From Bacillota bacterium (GTDB lineage Bacteria; Bacillota; Clostridia; Christensenellales; SZUA-584): a stretch of DNA of 64,000 bases. Location: the NCBI GenBank assembly GCA_023415795.1, contig JAEZJG010000006.1, positions 32,411-96,410 of the forward strand. The letters are read 5' to 3'. The notes under the pieces are model-generated. The model saw nothing but the letters and a program-made list of their open reading frames with translations, was not told where the DNA came from and made no database searches. Shown piece by piece: positions 43,520 to 52,508 of the stretch (positions within the stretch are counted from its first letter, which is position 1; every line of letters begins with the position of its first letter). Position numbers and translations under genes: made by a program.

Positions 43520-43583
43520 AATAAGCATAAATTAAAACATACAAAACATATAAAGAAACTATAAAATAGTGAGGTGACTCTCC

Positions 43584-43754
43584 ATGTCAGACGCTAAGTC
43601 GGAAGAGCAAAGAAAAAAGACGGATATACTCGAACGGGATTTGGAGCAGGTCATTGAAATGGTGCAGACGGTGCGGTATGGTTCCGTCACGATAATTATC
43701 CAGGATCACAAAATCATGCAAATCGAGAAAAACGAGAAGATCAGAATGAAATAA
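43584..43754 (+). CDS. yezD: YezD family (DUF2292) small protein
   Basis: A 56-residue protein beginning with the ATG at 43584 (RBS GAGGTGA). The central VRYGSVTIIIQDHKIMQIEK is the DUF2292 signature. YezD-type proteins of unknown function are repeatedly found beside sulfate, sulfonate and cysteine metabolism genes in Firmicutes, which fits this location exactly. A short acidic/basic helical N-terminus precedes a small beta domain. Confidence 0.85.
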   Translation: MSDAKSEEQRKKTDILERDLEQVIEMVQTVRYGSVTIIIQDHKIMQIEKNEKIRMK

Positions 43755-43787
43755 GCGAACAGAAAACTGGAAACTGACCGGACAACC

Positions 43788-43829
43788 GGAGGTTTCAAAT
43801 GACACAGATCATTTGAAAGCCTCTTTTTT
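43788..43829 (+). terminator. Intrinsic terminator after yezD
   Basis: GAGG-TTTCAAATGA pairs with TCATTTGAAA-GCCTC (one bulge) around CACAGA, followed by TTTTTT. Confidence 0.9.
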
Positions 43830-43948
43830 GTTTAGAGTAGCATGTATGAAGCGTTACGATGTATTAAGGACAGGGCGGCCGTTTGATCGTTTGACAGTTA
43901 ACTGTTGCATCCGTCTTTTATGTTTAAATAACGAGAGTGAGAGATTGT

Positions 43949-44470
43949 ATGAAAAGTCGAGCGATTTTAGGTGTGCTGCTTATCATCTTGGGAGTGCTGA
44001 TTGCCGCAGGACCGTTTACCATTTTTCCGGTGTGCGGCGACGGCTTGACCGCCCGCTCCGGAGGGAAGGAGATGTCGGCGGGCGGCGAAGAGGCCGAGCA
44101 TGTCGATGAAGCGGCGTCTGAAGACATCACCATAGGTGAAGGCGGTGCCATGAGCAAACCGATGGCATGCCACTATACGGCAGTGACGGAGCTGTATATC
44201 GGTATTGGCATAGTGGTTGCCGGCGTCCTGCTTATTGCATTGAAAAAGAAGCTGGTCAGAGCATGGCTGTCGGTATTTCTGGGGTTGGCAGGCATATTTG
44301 AGCTACTGGTGCCCACCGTGCTGATTGGTGTCTGCGGCAGCACCAAGATGAGCTGCCATGTGCTTACGCTGCCGGCTCTCATTATTTTCAGCTCTGTCGT
44401 CATCGCTTTTGGAGTTCTCAATGCCATACATTTATTCAGTCAAAGCAAAAAGGAAGAGCAAGTAAAATGA
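43949..44470 (+). CDS. DUF4418 family membrane protein
   Basis: About 173 residues from the ATG at 43949. Four hydrophobic helices (~8-28, 85-105, 112-130, 143-163) and a conserved Met-Ala-Cys-His segment (KPMACHYTA) plus a second MSCH match DUF4418. Paired Cys-His motifs in loops suggest metal or redox sensing, but the function is unknown. It is coupled by ATGA overlap to an FtsX-type permease gene and is probably its partner. Confidence 0.75.
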   Translation: MKSRAILGVLLIILGVLIAAGPFTIFPVCGDGLTARSGGKEMSAGGEEAEHVDEAASEDITIGEGGAMSKPMACHYTAVTELYIGIGIVVAGVLLIALKKKLVRAWLSVFLGLAGIFELLVPTVLIGVCGSTKMSCHVLTLPALIIFSSVVIAFGVLNAIHLFSQSKKEEQVK

Positions 44471-45687
44471 AGAACAAACCCCTAAGCACCGGTTGGCTGT
44501 CCCTGTACAACCTGCATCGCAAGCCGTTTCGATCGGCATGTCTTATCATCGTGGTGTCCATCATGGCATTGACGCTGTTTGGAGGCTCAGTTTTGTCGGC
44601 AAGCCTGCAGAACGGAATGGTTAGCCTGAAGGAACGGCTGGGAGCAGATCTTGCCGTGGTGCCGCTTGAGCACGAGTCGGAATTCGAGGGTATCATACTG
44701 GCCGGTGAACCGGGGCGGTTCTACTTCGACAAATCCGTCGAGCAAAAGATATCGCAAGTTGAAGGTGTCGCGCAGGTGTCGTCTCAGTTCTACATCTCGT
44801 CGCTGGCGGCAGCTTGCTGCACAATACCCGTTCAGATTATCGGCTTCGACCCGGAATCGGACTTCGTGACACAGCCATGGATTGCGAAGGTATATCAGAA
44901 GGAAATCGGCGACGGTCAACTGATCGTTGGCAGCGACATTATCGTGAAGGAATCCGGCTCGCTGAAATTCTTTGAGGATGAATATCCGGTAGTGGCGCAG
45001 CTGGATAAGACGTCCACGGGTATGGACTACTCAGTGTACGCCAACATGAACACCATCCGGCAGTTGGTGGCCGGAGCGCGGGAAGTGAGGACGCAGCTGA
45101 ATCTGGACGTTATGGACGCAAGCATCGACCATTCCATCTCGTCCGTGCTGGTGAGGGTGGCAGAGGGTTACGACGCCGATTCAGTGGCGACCAACATCCG
45201 CAAGAGCATGTCGGGCATCGGCATCGTCAAATCCAAAAGCATCTTCTCGGGCATCGCGGGCAACCTTGAGGTGCTGCTGACGGTGATCAGCACGGTTACC
45301 GTCGTGATTTGGGTGTTGGCAATATTGATATTGGCGGTGATATTCTCGGTGACCGTCAACGGGCGCAAAAAGGAGTTCGCCTTGCTGCGGACGCTGGGCG
45401 CAACCCGGAAGAAGCTGATTTCAATAGTTTTGACGGAATCGTTCCTTGCGGGCGCAGCGGGCGGCCTGCTGGGAGTCGGAATCGCTTCGCTGGCTGTGTT
45501 CCCGTTCAGTATCTATATTGGGGAACAGCTGAAGCTGCCTTATCTGCAGCCTTCTGCGGAAAGCATTCTGGGCTGGCTGGCACTGAGTCTGTTGCTTTCG
45601 CTGATAGCAGGGCCACTGGCTGCCATCTACTCGGCTTTCAAAATCAGCCGTGCGGAAACGTATCTGACCATACGGGAGGGTGAATGA
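44467..45687 (+). CDS. FtsX/MacB-type ABC transporter permease
   Basis: A 406-residue protein with one N-terminal helix (~25-45), a large MacB_PCD-like extracytoplasmic domain (~50-260), and three C-terminal helices in an FtsX domain with the LRTLGATRKKLISIVLTES coupling region. Such permeases act in lipoprotein, peptide or mechanotransmission roles rather than import. It overlaps its ATPase gene. Confidence 0.85.
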   Translation: MKNKPLSTGWLSLYNLHRKPFRSACLIIVVSIMALTLFGGSVLSASLQNGMVSLKERLGADLAVVPLEHESEFEGIILAGEPGRFYFDKSVEQKISQVEGVAQVSSQFYISSLAAACCTIPVQIIGFDPESDFVTQPWIAKVYQKEIGDGQLIVGSDIIVKESGSLKFFEDEYPVVAQLDKTSTGMDYSVYANMNTIRQLVAGAREVRTQLNLDVMDASIDHSISSVLVRVAEGYDADSVATNIRKSMSGIGIVKSKSIFSGIAGNLEVLLTVISTVTVVIWVLAILILAVIFSVTVNGRKKEFALLRTLGATRKKLISIVLTESFLAGAAGGLLGVGIASLAVFPFSIYIGEQLKLPYLQPSAESILGWLALSLLLSLIAGPLAAIYSAFKISRAETYLTIREGE

Positions 45688-45688
45688 T

Positions 45689-46360
45689 ATGCCGCTGACA
45701 TTAAATAATTTGACAAAGGAGTTCAAGAGAGGCGATACATCCTTCAAGGCAGTTAATGATGTATCTCTGTCGGTGGAGCCGGGCGATTTTGTCTGTATCA
45801 TCGGAAGGTCGGGCAGCGGCAAGAGCACACTGCTAAACATGGTATCGGGGCTGTTGACTCCCACATCTGGCAGCATTGAGGTGGACGGACAGTATATACT
45901 GTCGCTCAGCGATCGGGAAGCCTCCCGTTATAGGAATTCAAAAGTGGGTTATGTGCTGCAGGGGCAGAGCGCGCTGGCGAATCTCACTGTACTGGACAAC
46001 GTCAGGCTGCCCCGCTACTTTGACAAACGCGATAATGACGATGTTGAAGAGGCACTTCGGTTGCTGAAAAAGGTGGGTATAGAGCATCTGGCGGGGGCGT
46101 ACCCTCGACAGCTTTCGGGAGGAGAGCTCAAGCGAGTCTCTATCGCGCGGGCGCTAATCAACAATCCGGACTATCTGATTGCCGACGAACCCACCAGCGA
46201 TGTGGACGCCCAGACAACGGCGGAAATTCTGGAGCTGATTAAGAGCATTACCCAGAAGGGAACAGCAGTATTGGTGGTAACACATGAGCTGGATATGCTG
46301 GAATACGGAAACCGCACCCTTGTCATGGAAGCGGGTGTACTGACGGAGCGGCCTGCGTGA
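45689..46360 (+). CDS. LolD/MacB-type ABC transporter ATP-binding protein
   Basis: About 223 residues from the ATG at 45689, with GGAGGG eight bases upstream; a GTG at 45680 is in frame. Walker A GRSGSGKST, signature LSGGELKRVSIARAL, Walker B LIADEPTSDVDAQ and H-loop VVTHELDML are intact. It pairs with the FtsX-type permease immediately upstream. Substrate unknown; the sulfur-gene context may be coincidental. Confidence 0.9.
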   Translation: MPLTLNNLTKEFKRGDTSFKAVNDVSLSVEPGDFVCIIGRSGSGKSTLLNMVSGLLTPTSGSIEVDGQYILSLSDREASRYRNSKVGYVLQGQSALANLTVLDNVRLPRYFDKRDNDDVEEALRLLKKVGIEHLAGAYPRQLSGGELKRVSIARALINNPDYLIADEPTSDVDAQTTAEILELIKSITQKGTAVLVVTHELDMLEYGNRTLVMEAGVLTERPA

Positions 46361-46398
46361 CAGCAGACGACAGTCTATAGAATGACAGGAGGATATAA

Positions 46399-47706
46399 AT
46401 GGGCTTTGATTTCGATACGCTGAAGGTGCAGGCCGGGTATCGCGCTGCCGACCACAACAATGCGGTGTCGGTTCCCATATACCAGACGACTGCCTTTGCG
46501 CTGGGCGACAGCTATCGCGCAGATCGATTGTTTTCCTTCTCAGAGGAAGGCCCGATATATACGCGGCTTTCGAACCCCACGGTGGATGTGCTGGAAAAAC
46601 GCATCGTGGCGCTGCACGGTGCGGTGGGCGCCATTGCGTTGGCTTCGGGCATGGCGGCGGTATCCTACGCACTGCTGAACGCGGCGGGCGGGGGCAATCG
46701 CGTGCTGACCACGGCCCGGCTCTACGGCGGCACGGTGGACAGCTTTTCGTCCGTCTTTCCGGACCTTGGACTGGAAACGGACATCGTGGAAAACCCGGAT
46801 GATATTGCTGAGTTTAGGAATAAGCTGACCCCTCAGACGCGGGCGATATTAATTGAAAGCCTGACCAATCCGTTCGCAACCATTCCCGATCTGGAGGCGG
46901 TGGCTGCCATCGCGCACGAACATGGAATTCCGCTGATCGTAGACAATACGCTGGCTACGCCGTATCTGCTCAACCCATTTGAGTACGGCGCGGACGTTGT
47001 CGTCTATTCAGCCACCAAAGCACTCTCGGGACACGGAAACGTGATCGCTGGGATCGTGGTGGAGAGCGGGAAATTCAACTACGGTAACGGACGTTTCCCG
47101 CATTTCGAAAAGCCGCTTTGGTTTTTGCGGGATGGAAATGACGTGGAGCGCAGCATTTTGAAGGTGTTCCCTGATAATCCGTTTACGGGACGGCTGCGCG
47201 CGGTGCATCTCAACTATCTGGGTGCGGCGCTTTCTGCGTTTGACGCCTATCTCGTGCTGATCGGGCTGGAGACGCTTTCCGAACGCGTAGAGAAGCAGGT
47301 GACCAATACCAAGGCTGTGCTGCAATATCTTGAAGACAGCGAACATGTCAGCTGGGTCCGCCATCCTGATGCCAAAGGCAATCCGTATAAAGAGTTGGCC
47401 AACAGGTATTTCCCCAAAGGCGCAGGCTCAATATTATCATTTGGTTTTAAAGGGACGGAACAGCAGCGCCGAAAGCTTCTGGCATCCACCAAAATATTCG
47501 GTTATCAGGCCAATATCGGAGACGCACGCTCTTTGATCATCAATCCCGCGCAGACCACACATGTGGAACTGACGCCGGAGCATAGGGAACTGACGGGACT
47601 GAGTCCTGACACCATCCGGCTGTCGTTGGGGCTGGAAAGCGCGCGGGATCTGATCGCTGATCTGGAACAGGCGTTTGCGGCCGCTTTTGCGGGGCAGGCG
47701 GATTGA
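46399..47706 (+). CDS. metY: O-acetylhomoserine sulfhydrylase (MetY), copy 1
   Basis: A 435-residue PLP enzyme of the Cys/Met metabolism family, with the longer length typical of MetY. ASGMAAVSYAL, VDNTLATPYLLNP and the PLP Lys in YSATKALSGHGN are visible. MetY condenses O-acetylhomoserine with sulfide or methanethiol to form homocysteine or methionine. RBS AGGAGG precedes the ATG. It opens the operon that includes the nitrogenase-like genes, where methanethiol would be generated. Confidence 0.9.
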   Translation: MGFDFDTLKVQAGYRAADHNNAVSVPIYQTTAFALGDSYRADRLFSFSEEGPIYTRLSNPTVDVLEKRIVALHGAVGAIALASGMAAVSYALLNAAGGGNRVLTTARLYGGTVDSFSSVFPDLGLETDIVENPDDIAEFRNKLTPQTRAILIESLTNPFATIPDLEAVAAIAHEHGIPLIVDNTLATPYLLNPFEYGADVVVYSATKALSGHGNVIAGIVVESGKFNYGNGRFPHFEKPLWFLRDGNDVERSILKVFPDNPFTGRLRAVHLNYLGAALSAFDAYLVLIGLETLSERVEKQVTNTKAVLQYLEDSEHVSWVRHPDAKGNPYKELANRYFPKGAGSILSFGFKGTEQQRRKLLASTKIFGYQANIGDARSLIINPAQTTHVELTPEHRELTGLSPDTIRLSLGLESARDLIADLEQAFAAAFAGQAD

Positions 47707-48212
47707 ATTTGAGCGCTGCGTCTTTGCATATCCGCTTTGCCAAAGCACAGGACAGTGTGCTGATACTGAAATTTATCCGTGAGTTGGCGATCTTTGAAGG
47801 GATGGAGTATCAGGTCATGGTGACGGTTGAGGATATCCGAGCCTCGCTGTTTGAAAAGAAACAAGCGGAAGTGATCATAGGAGAGGTCAGCGGACAGCCG
47901 GTAGCGTTCGCGTTGTTCTTCCACAATTACTCCACCTTTCTGGGCAAAGCCAATCTGTATCTGGAGGACTTGTTTGTCAGGAAGGAACATCGCAGCAAAG
48001 GCGTCGGCAAGGCCATGCTGCGGCGCCTCGCCCGGATCGCCGTGGAACGCGGCTGCGAACGGCTCGACTGGCTGGTACTGGACGACAACCACCCAGCCAT
48101 CGGCTTTTATCAAAAGTTTGGTGCCGAGAGCTTAAGCGACAGGCGGGTGTTCCGCATCAGCGGGAATAAGCTTAACGCATTTGCGAATCAGAATCTATTT
48201 AACGGGGGTTAA
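47703..48212 (+). CDS. GNAT family N-acetyltransferase
   Basis: Up to 169 residues; the start is uncertain (TTG at 47703 overlapping the metY stop, or TTG at 47709). The acetyl-CoA binding loop is RKEHRSKGVGKAML and the C-terminal FYQKFGAE is typical of diamine-type (SSAT-like) GNATs. Being located between metY and the reductase genes, it may acetylate a thiol- or amine-containing intermediate, but nothing in the sequence defines the substrate. Confidence 0.82.
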   Translation: MNLSAASLHIRFAKAQDSVLILKFIRELAIFEGMEYQVMVTVEDIRASLFEKKQAEVIIGEVSGQPVAFALFFHNYSTFLGKANLYLEDLFVRKEHRSKGVGKAMLRRLARIAVERGCERLDWLVLDDNHPAIGFYQKFGAESLSDRRVFRISGNKLNAFANQNLFNGG

Positions 48213-48213
48213 T

Positions 48214-49691
48214 ATGGATCGCAATATCAATTTAGATATACCGGAAGTATCGATAAGGGAAATACGATTGGGCTCCATCACGGGATTTCAGGGCGGAGCG
48301 CAGGAACTGGTGAACTGCTCCCGCTGTGGACTTAAAGATAAGAATCGCTCCTTCAGTCAGTGTCTGGGGTGTTCCACCTCGCAGGCAGCCTGCATGGTGA
48401 TTCTGGTGCAGGATGCGGCGGTCATCAGCCACGGGCCGGTGGGCTGCTCGTCGTGCTTTCACGAGTTTGCATTCACCTACCGGGTTAACTCGCCACTGAG
48501 GGATGTTGACGCGCCCACACAGCGCAAGATATTTTCCACCAACCTGCAGGAGACCGATACGATTTATGGCGGTGCAGAAAAACTGAGGGCGGGCATCCGG
48601 GAGGTGTATGAGAGAACCCATCCCAACGCCATCTTCGTGCTCACCACCTGTGCCGCCGGCATCATCGGCGACGATGTGGAAAGCGTCTGCGATGAGGCGG
48701 AGGCAAAGCTGGGTATACCAGTAGCGGCGATTTACTGTGAGGGTTTCCGTTCCAAAGTATGGACGACCGGCTTTGATGCGGGCTACCACGGCATCGCCCG
48801 CAAGCTGATTAAGCCCGCGCGTGAGCGGCGCACCGACGTGATCAATGTGATCAACTTCTGGGGTTCGGATATATTCAGCGAATGGTTCGCCGTATTCGGT
48901 GCGAAGCCCAATTTCATTACGCCGTATTCCACGGTGGAGGGCTTGACATGGTCGTCAGAAGCGGCGGCCACCGTTCAGGTGTGCCCGACACTGGGCTCAT
49001 ACTTGGGCGCTGCGCTGGAGCAGGAATTCGGCGTTCCGGAAATCAAAGCGTCGCCGCCTTACGGTGTGGCGCAGACCGACCTGTGGTTCCGCGAGTTGGG
49101 CAGAGTGCTGAACAAGGAGCAGGAAGCCGAAGCGCTGATCGCGGCCAAAAAGGCGGAGTATCTGCCAAAGATCGAGGCATTGCGGGAGAAGCTTAAAGGT
49201 AAAACCGCCTACGTGACGGCAGGAGCAGCCCACGGGCATGCGCTGTTGTCCATATTGGGCGAACTGGGACTGAAAGCGCGGGGCGCGGCGATATTTCACC
49301 ACGATCCGCTGTACGACAACCGCAGCGAAGAGAGCGATATGCTGGCGCAAAGTGTCAAGCATTATGGCGACTGCCCAACTTCAACATCTGCAATAAGCAG
49401 GAGTTCGAGTTGGTCAACATGCTGAACCGGCTGCGCCCGGACGTGCTGCTCGCGCGGCATGGCGGCATGACGCTATGGGGCGCGAAGCTGGGCATTCCCG
49501 CGCTGTTGATCGGCGACGAGCACTTGGGCATGGGTTATGAGGGGCTGCTGCGCTACGGAGAACGGATATTGGAGACCATCGAAAATGATGAGTTCGTCAA
49601 AAATCTGGAGAAGCACGCGGTCAACCCGTACACAAAATGGTGGCTGGCACAGGAGCCGTATACCTTTCTGGAAGGGAGAGCGGGATTATGA
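48214..49691 (+). CDS. marD: Nitrogenase-like catalytic subunit D (methylthio-alkane reductase MarD-like), frameshifted
   Basis: Homologous to NifD: Cys53, Cys78 (GPVGC) and Cys146 (TTCAAGIIGDD) stand at the spacing of the three P-cluster Cys, Cys257 in VQVCPTLGSYLG aligns with the cofactor-binding Cys275, and the DEH in LLIGDEHLGMGYEG with His442. The frame is broken near 49370 (GGCGACTGCCC): one missing base diverts translation to a stop at 49425, while the correct C-terminus continues as NFNICNKQEFELVNMLN to the TGA at 49691, which overlaps the start of the next gene. The metY, NifB-like and importer neighbours point to thioether reduction rather than N2 fixation. Confidence 0.75.
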
Positions 49692-51024
49692 GCGGCATTA
49701 TCGAACAAGAACGCTACACCTGCGCCATTGGTGCGCTGCAGAGTGTGGTTGCCATACCCAAAGCGGTGCCGATACTGCACTCGGGGCCAGGCTGCGGCAA
49801 CATGATCCAGGGTTTCTTCGAGCGCGCCACCGGGTATGCGGGCGGCAGTACATCGCCCTGCACCAATTTTTCCGAGCAGGAAGTGGTGTTCGGAGGCATT
49901 GAACGACTTCGCGGCATTATCTCCAATACATACAAGGTGCTGGATACCGATCTGCAGGTGGTGCTGACTGGCTGCACGGCGGGTATCGTTGGTGACGATG
50001 TGGAAGGTCTGGTGGACGAATTCCGCAATGAAGGCAAGCCCATCGTGTCAGTGGAGACGGCGGGATTCAAATGCAGCAATTTTGAAGCCCACAGTCTGGT
50101 GGTGAACGCCATCGTTGACCAGTATGTGAGTTTGTTTGAGAGCGAAAACCCTGCCCGCAGCGAAAAAATATGGTCAATCTGCTGGCGTCGCTGCCTTATC
50201 AGGACCCGTTTTGGAAAGGGAACCTAAACGAATACAAGCGTCTGCTCGCCGGCATCGGTCTCAAAGCCCATGTGCTGTTTGGACCGCAGTCGGAGGGCGT
50301 TGGCGAATGGCAGAGGATACCGCGTGCCAACTTTAATATACTTGTTTCGCCGTGGTATGGTCTCCCCATCGCTGAACATCTGGAAGACCGGTACGGGCAA
50401 CCGTATACGCACTTTCCGCACATCCCCATCGGCGCGAACGAGACTGAGCGCTTTTTGCGTCAGGTGCTCAAAGCCGCGCTGGAGCAGGGGGCAGAACTAG
50501 ACGAAATTGCCGCCGAGAGCTTTATCCGGAAGGAACGTGAAGCGTATTACGAGGAGATCGACAACCTCGCCACCTTCCTGCTGGAATTTCGATACGGTCT
50601 GCCAAATCATGTGCACGTCCTGCACGATGCGGGGTATGTGCTGGGGCTGTCCAAGTTTCTGCTGCATGAAGTGGGCATCATCCCCAAGGAGCAGTTTGTG
50701 GTGGATAATACGCCGGAACAGTTTCGGGAACAGATCACGGCGAGCCTCGCGTCCACATCGGATAAACGCCAAATTCCGCTCTATTTCGAACCGGACGCGG
50801 GCAGGGCGCAAGATATTATACGAGGGCTTTCGCACAGCGGGCGGGGGCTCATCATCGGGAGCGGTTGGGATAAGGAGCTCGCGAGGGAAAAGAACTGCGA
50901 TTTTCTGTCCGCCTCGGTACCGACGCCCTACCGGCTGGTACTGACCACCAACTACGCCGGGTTTTCCGGCGGCCTCAGGGTGATCGAGGATATATACGAC
51001 GCGGTTCTGGCGACATACCGATAA
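49688..51024 (+). CDS. marK: Nitrogenase-like catalytic subunit K (MarK-like), frameshifted
   Basis: NifK homologue starting at the ATG of 49688. Cys12, Cys36 (SGPGCGNM) and Cys96 (TGCTAGIVGDD) have the spacing of the NifK P-cluster ligands, and FSEQEVVFGG aligns with the NifK segment ending in AAVFGG. Near 50162-50167 an A6 tract (GCGAAAAAATATGG) shifts the frame; one more A, or a -1 slip, joins ARSEK to NMVNLLASLP, and the rest runs to 51024. It would form the heterotetramer with the D subunit. The fault may be a sequencing error, pseudogenisation or recoding. Confidence 0.75.
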
Positions 51025-51037
51025 AGGTGGTGTAGTT

Positions 51038-51370
51038 ATGCGGATAGCATTTGCGAGCACGGATGGAAACTATGTTGATCAGCATTTCGGGAGCGCGCGA
51101 GCCTTTCAGGTTTTCGATATCGACGGTGCCTCCTATAATCTGGTGGAAACCCGCAGAACGGTTTCGTCCTGCCGCGGCAATTGCGAGGGCGGCTTTGACC
51201 TTTTGCTGAAAACGCTGGACGACTGCGATGCGATCTTTGTCATCCGTATCGGGCCAGCTGCGGCGAGCTTTATGATCCAGCACGGCAAACGTGTGTTTGA
51301 AGCGACCGGGCAGGTAGAGGAGATCATAAAACAGGCTATGGACTTCAATATGCTGGATGAATGGGAGTGA
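51038..51370 (+). CDS. NifX/NafY-like cofactor-binding protein
   Basis: A 110-residue single-domain protein of the dinitrogenase iron-molybdenum cofactor family (IAFASTDGNYVDQHFG at the start, FEATGQVEEIIKQ near the end). NifX-like proteins carry the iron-sulfur cofactor precursor between NifB and the catalytic subunits. Placement directly before the NifB-like gene supports a cofactor-delivery role for the reductase encoded here. Confidence 0.85.
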   Translation: MRIAFASTDGNYVDQHFGSARAFQVFDIDGASYNLVETRRTVSSCRGNCEGGFDLLLKTLDDCDAIFVIRIGPAAASFMIQHGKRVFEATGQVEEIIKQAMDFNMLDEWE

Positions 51371-51376
51371 TGTCAG

Positions 51377-52252
51377 GTGAGCAGGTCTTTTTCAGAGTTG
51401 ACAAAAGAACATCCCTGCTTCTCGGTGGGGGCTAAGACAAACAGAGGCCGAGTGCATCTGCCGGTTTCGCCGGGATGCAATATCAACTGCCGATTCTGCG
51501 ACCGCCAGCTCAACGATGCCGATGACCGACCCGGCGTGGCTTCCTCTATCATCACACCGAAAGAAGCGGTGGAGATTGTCCGGTCGGCAGTGGCCCTTTG
51601 CCCGGATATCACGGTGGGGGGCGTAGCCGGCCCCGGCGACACGTTGGCAACGCCATACGCGCTGGAAACCTTTCGTCTGATCGGCAGGGAGTTTCCGGAC
51701 ATCATCAAGTGCATGAGCACCAACGGCCTTCTTCTGCCGGAGCACGCCCAGGAAATCATCGACGTTGGCATCGATTCTCTGACGGTCACGGTCAATGCCG
51801 TCGATGCTGAAATCCAAGCGCAGATTTGCAGCGGTATCGTATATCACGGGAAGCGATACGAAGGCGTCGAGGCCGCGAAGATATTGATACAGAACCAGCT
51901 AAACGGCATACGGGCGGTGACGGACGCAGGGGTGACGGTTAAAGTCAACACGGTACTGATACCCGAGATCAACGCTCAGCATGTATCGCAGGTGGCCAAA
52001 ACCGTCAGCGAAATCGGCGCGAAGATATACAATATTATCCCGCTGATCCCGCAGCATGAGCTGGCATGGTGCAGCGCACCGGATTGTGCGCTGTTGAGCC
52101 AGGTCCGGAGCGAGGCGGAACAGTACATCAAGGTGTTCCGTCATTGCCAGCGGTGTCGGGCCGACGCGGTGGGGATCCCCGGCGGCGAGGATTTCTCAAA
52201 AATCGTGTATATACGGCCGGTCAGACAGGAAAATACCTTCTCTCACGGATGA
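51377..52252 (+). CDS. marB: NifB-like radical SAM cofactor maturase
   Basis: A 291-residue protein starting at a GTG. HPCFSVGAK and the radical SAM CNINCRFC motif (Cys34, 38, 41) are the two NifB hallmarks, and the C-terminal CQRCRADAVG supplies further cluster ligands. NifB makes the carbide-containing 8Fe precursor of nitrogenase cofactors. The stand-alone form (no NifX fusion) is complemented by the NifX-like gene just upstream. Its presence implies that the D/K enzyme carries a NifB-derived cofactor, unlike protochlorophyllide or F430 nitrogenase-like enzymes. Confidence 0.9.
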   Translation: MSRSFSELTKEHPCFSVGAKTNRGRVHLPVSPGCNINCRFCDRQLNDADDRPGVASSIITPKEAVEIVRSAVALCPDITVGGVAGPGDTLATPYALETFRLIGREFPDIIKCMSTNGLLLPEHAQEIIDVGIDSLTVTVNAVDAEIQAQICSGIVYHGKRYEGVEAAKILIQNQLNGIRAVTDAGVTVKVNTVLIPEINAQHVSQVAKTVSEIGAKIYNIIPLIPQHELAWCSAPDCALLSQVRSEAEQYIKVFRHCQRCRADAVGIPGGEDFSKIVYIRPVRQENTFSHG

Positions 52253-52304
52253 GAAATCCTTCGGGAGGATCTATTTAATAAACGAGCAAAGGGGGTGGTG
52301 TTAT

Positions 52305-52508
52305 ATGTGTTGTGACTCTGAAAGCGACTGTGCTGAAAGCGACTGTACCTATTTGCAAGAAAGGAGAGATTTATGGCAACTGAAGTGCCAGTCTCTGCGT
52401 ATCAGTTTGATACACAAAAAGTTAGGGCGGGGTATGAGCCAAAGGATCACAAGTATGCCGTATCACCACCCATTTATCAGACCGCGTCTTATGATTTTCG
52501 GGACGTAA
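52305..52508 (+). CDS. Cys-rich leader ORF upstream of the second metY
   Basis: An ATG at 52305 with AGGGGGTGG upstream starts a peptide beginning MCCDSESDCAESDC, with four Cys in the first 14 codons; GAAAGCGACTGT is directly repeated. The frame then overlaps the start of metY (52373) and ends at 52508 in a different frame. This looks like a leader peptide through which Cys-tRNA supply could control downstream expression, but no terminator/antiterminator pair was identified. Confidence 0.55.
   Translation: MCCDSESDCAESDCTYLQERRDLWQLKCQSLRISLIHKKLGRGMSQRITSMPYHHPFIRPRLMIFGT

Noticed and set aside
48214..51024. True molybdenum nitrogenase or protochlorophyllide/F430 reductase
   Set aside because: No nifE, nifN or molybdate genes are present, and metY plus an SsuABC-like importer surround the set. 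A NifB-like gene argues against BchNB- and CfbCD-type enzymes, which do not use a NifB-derived cofactor.
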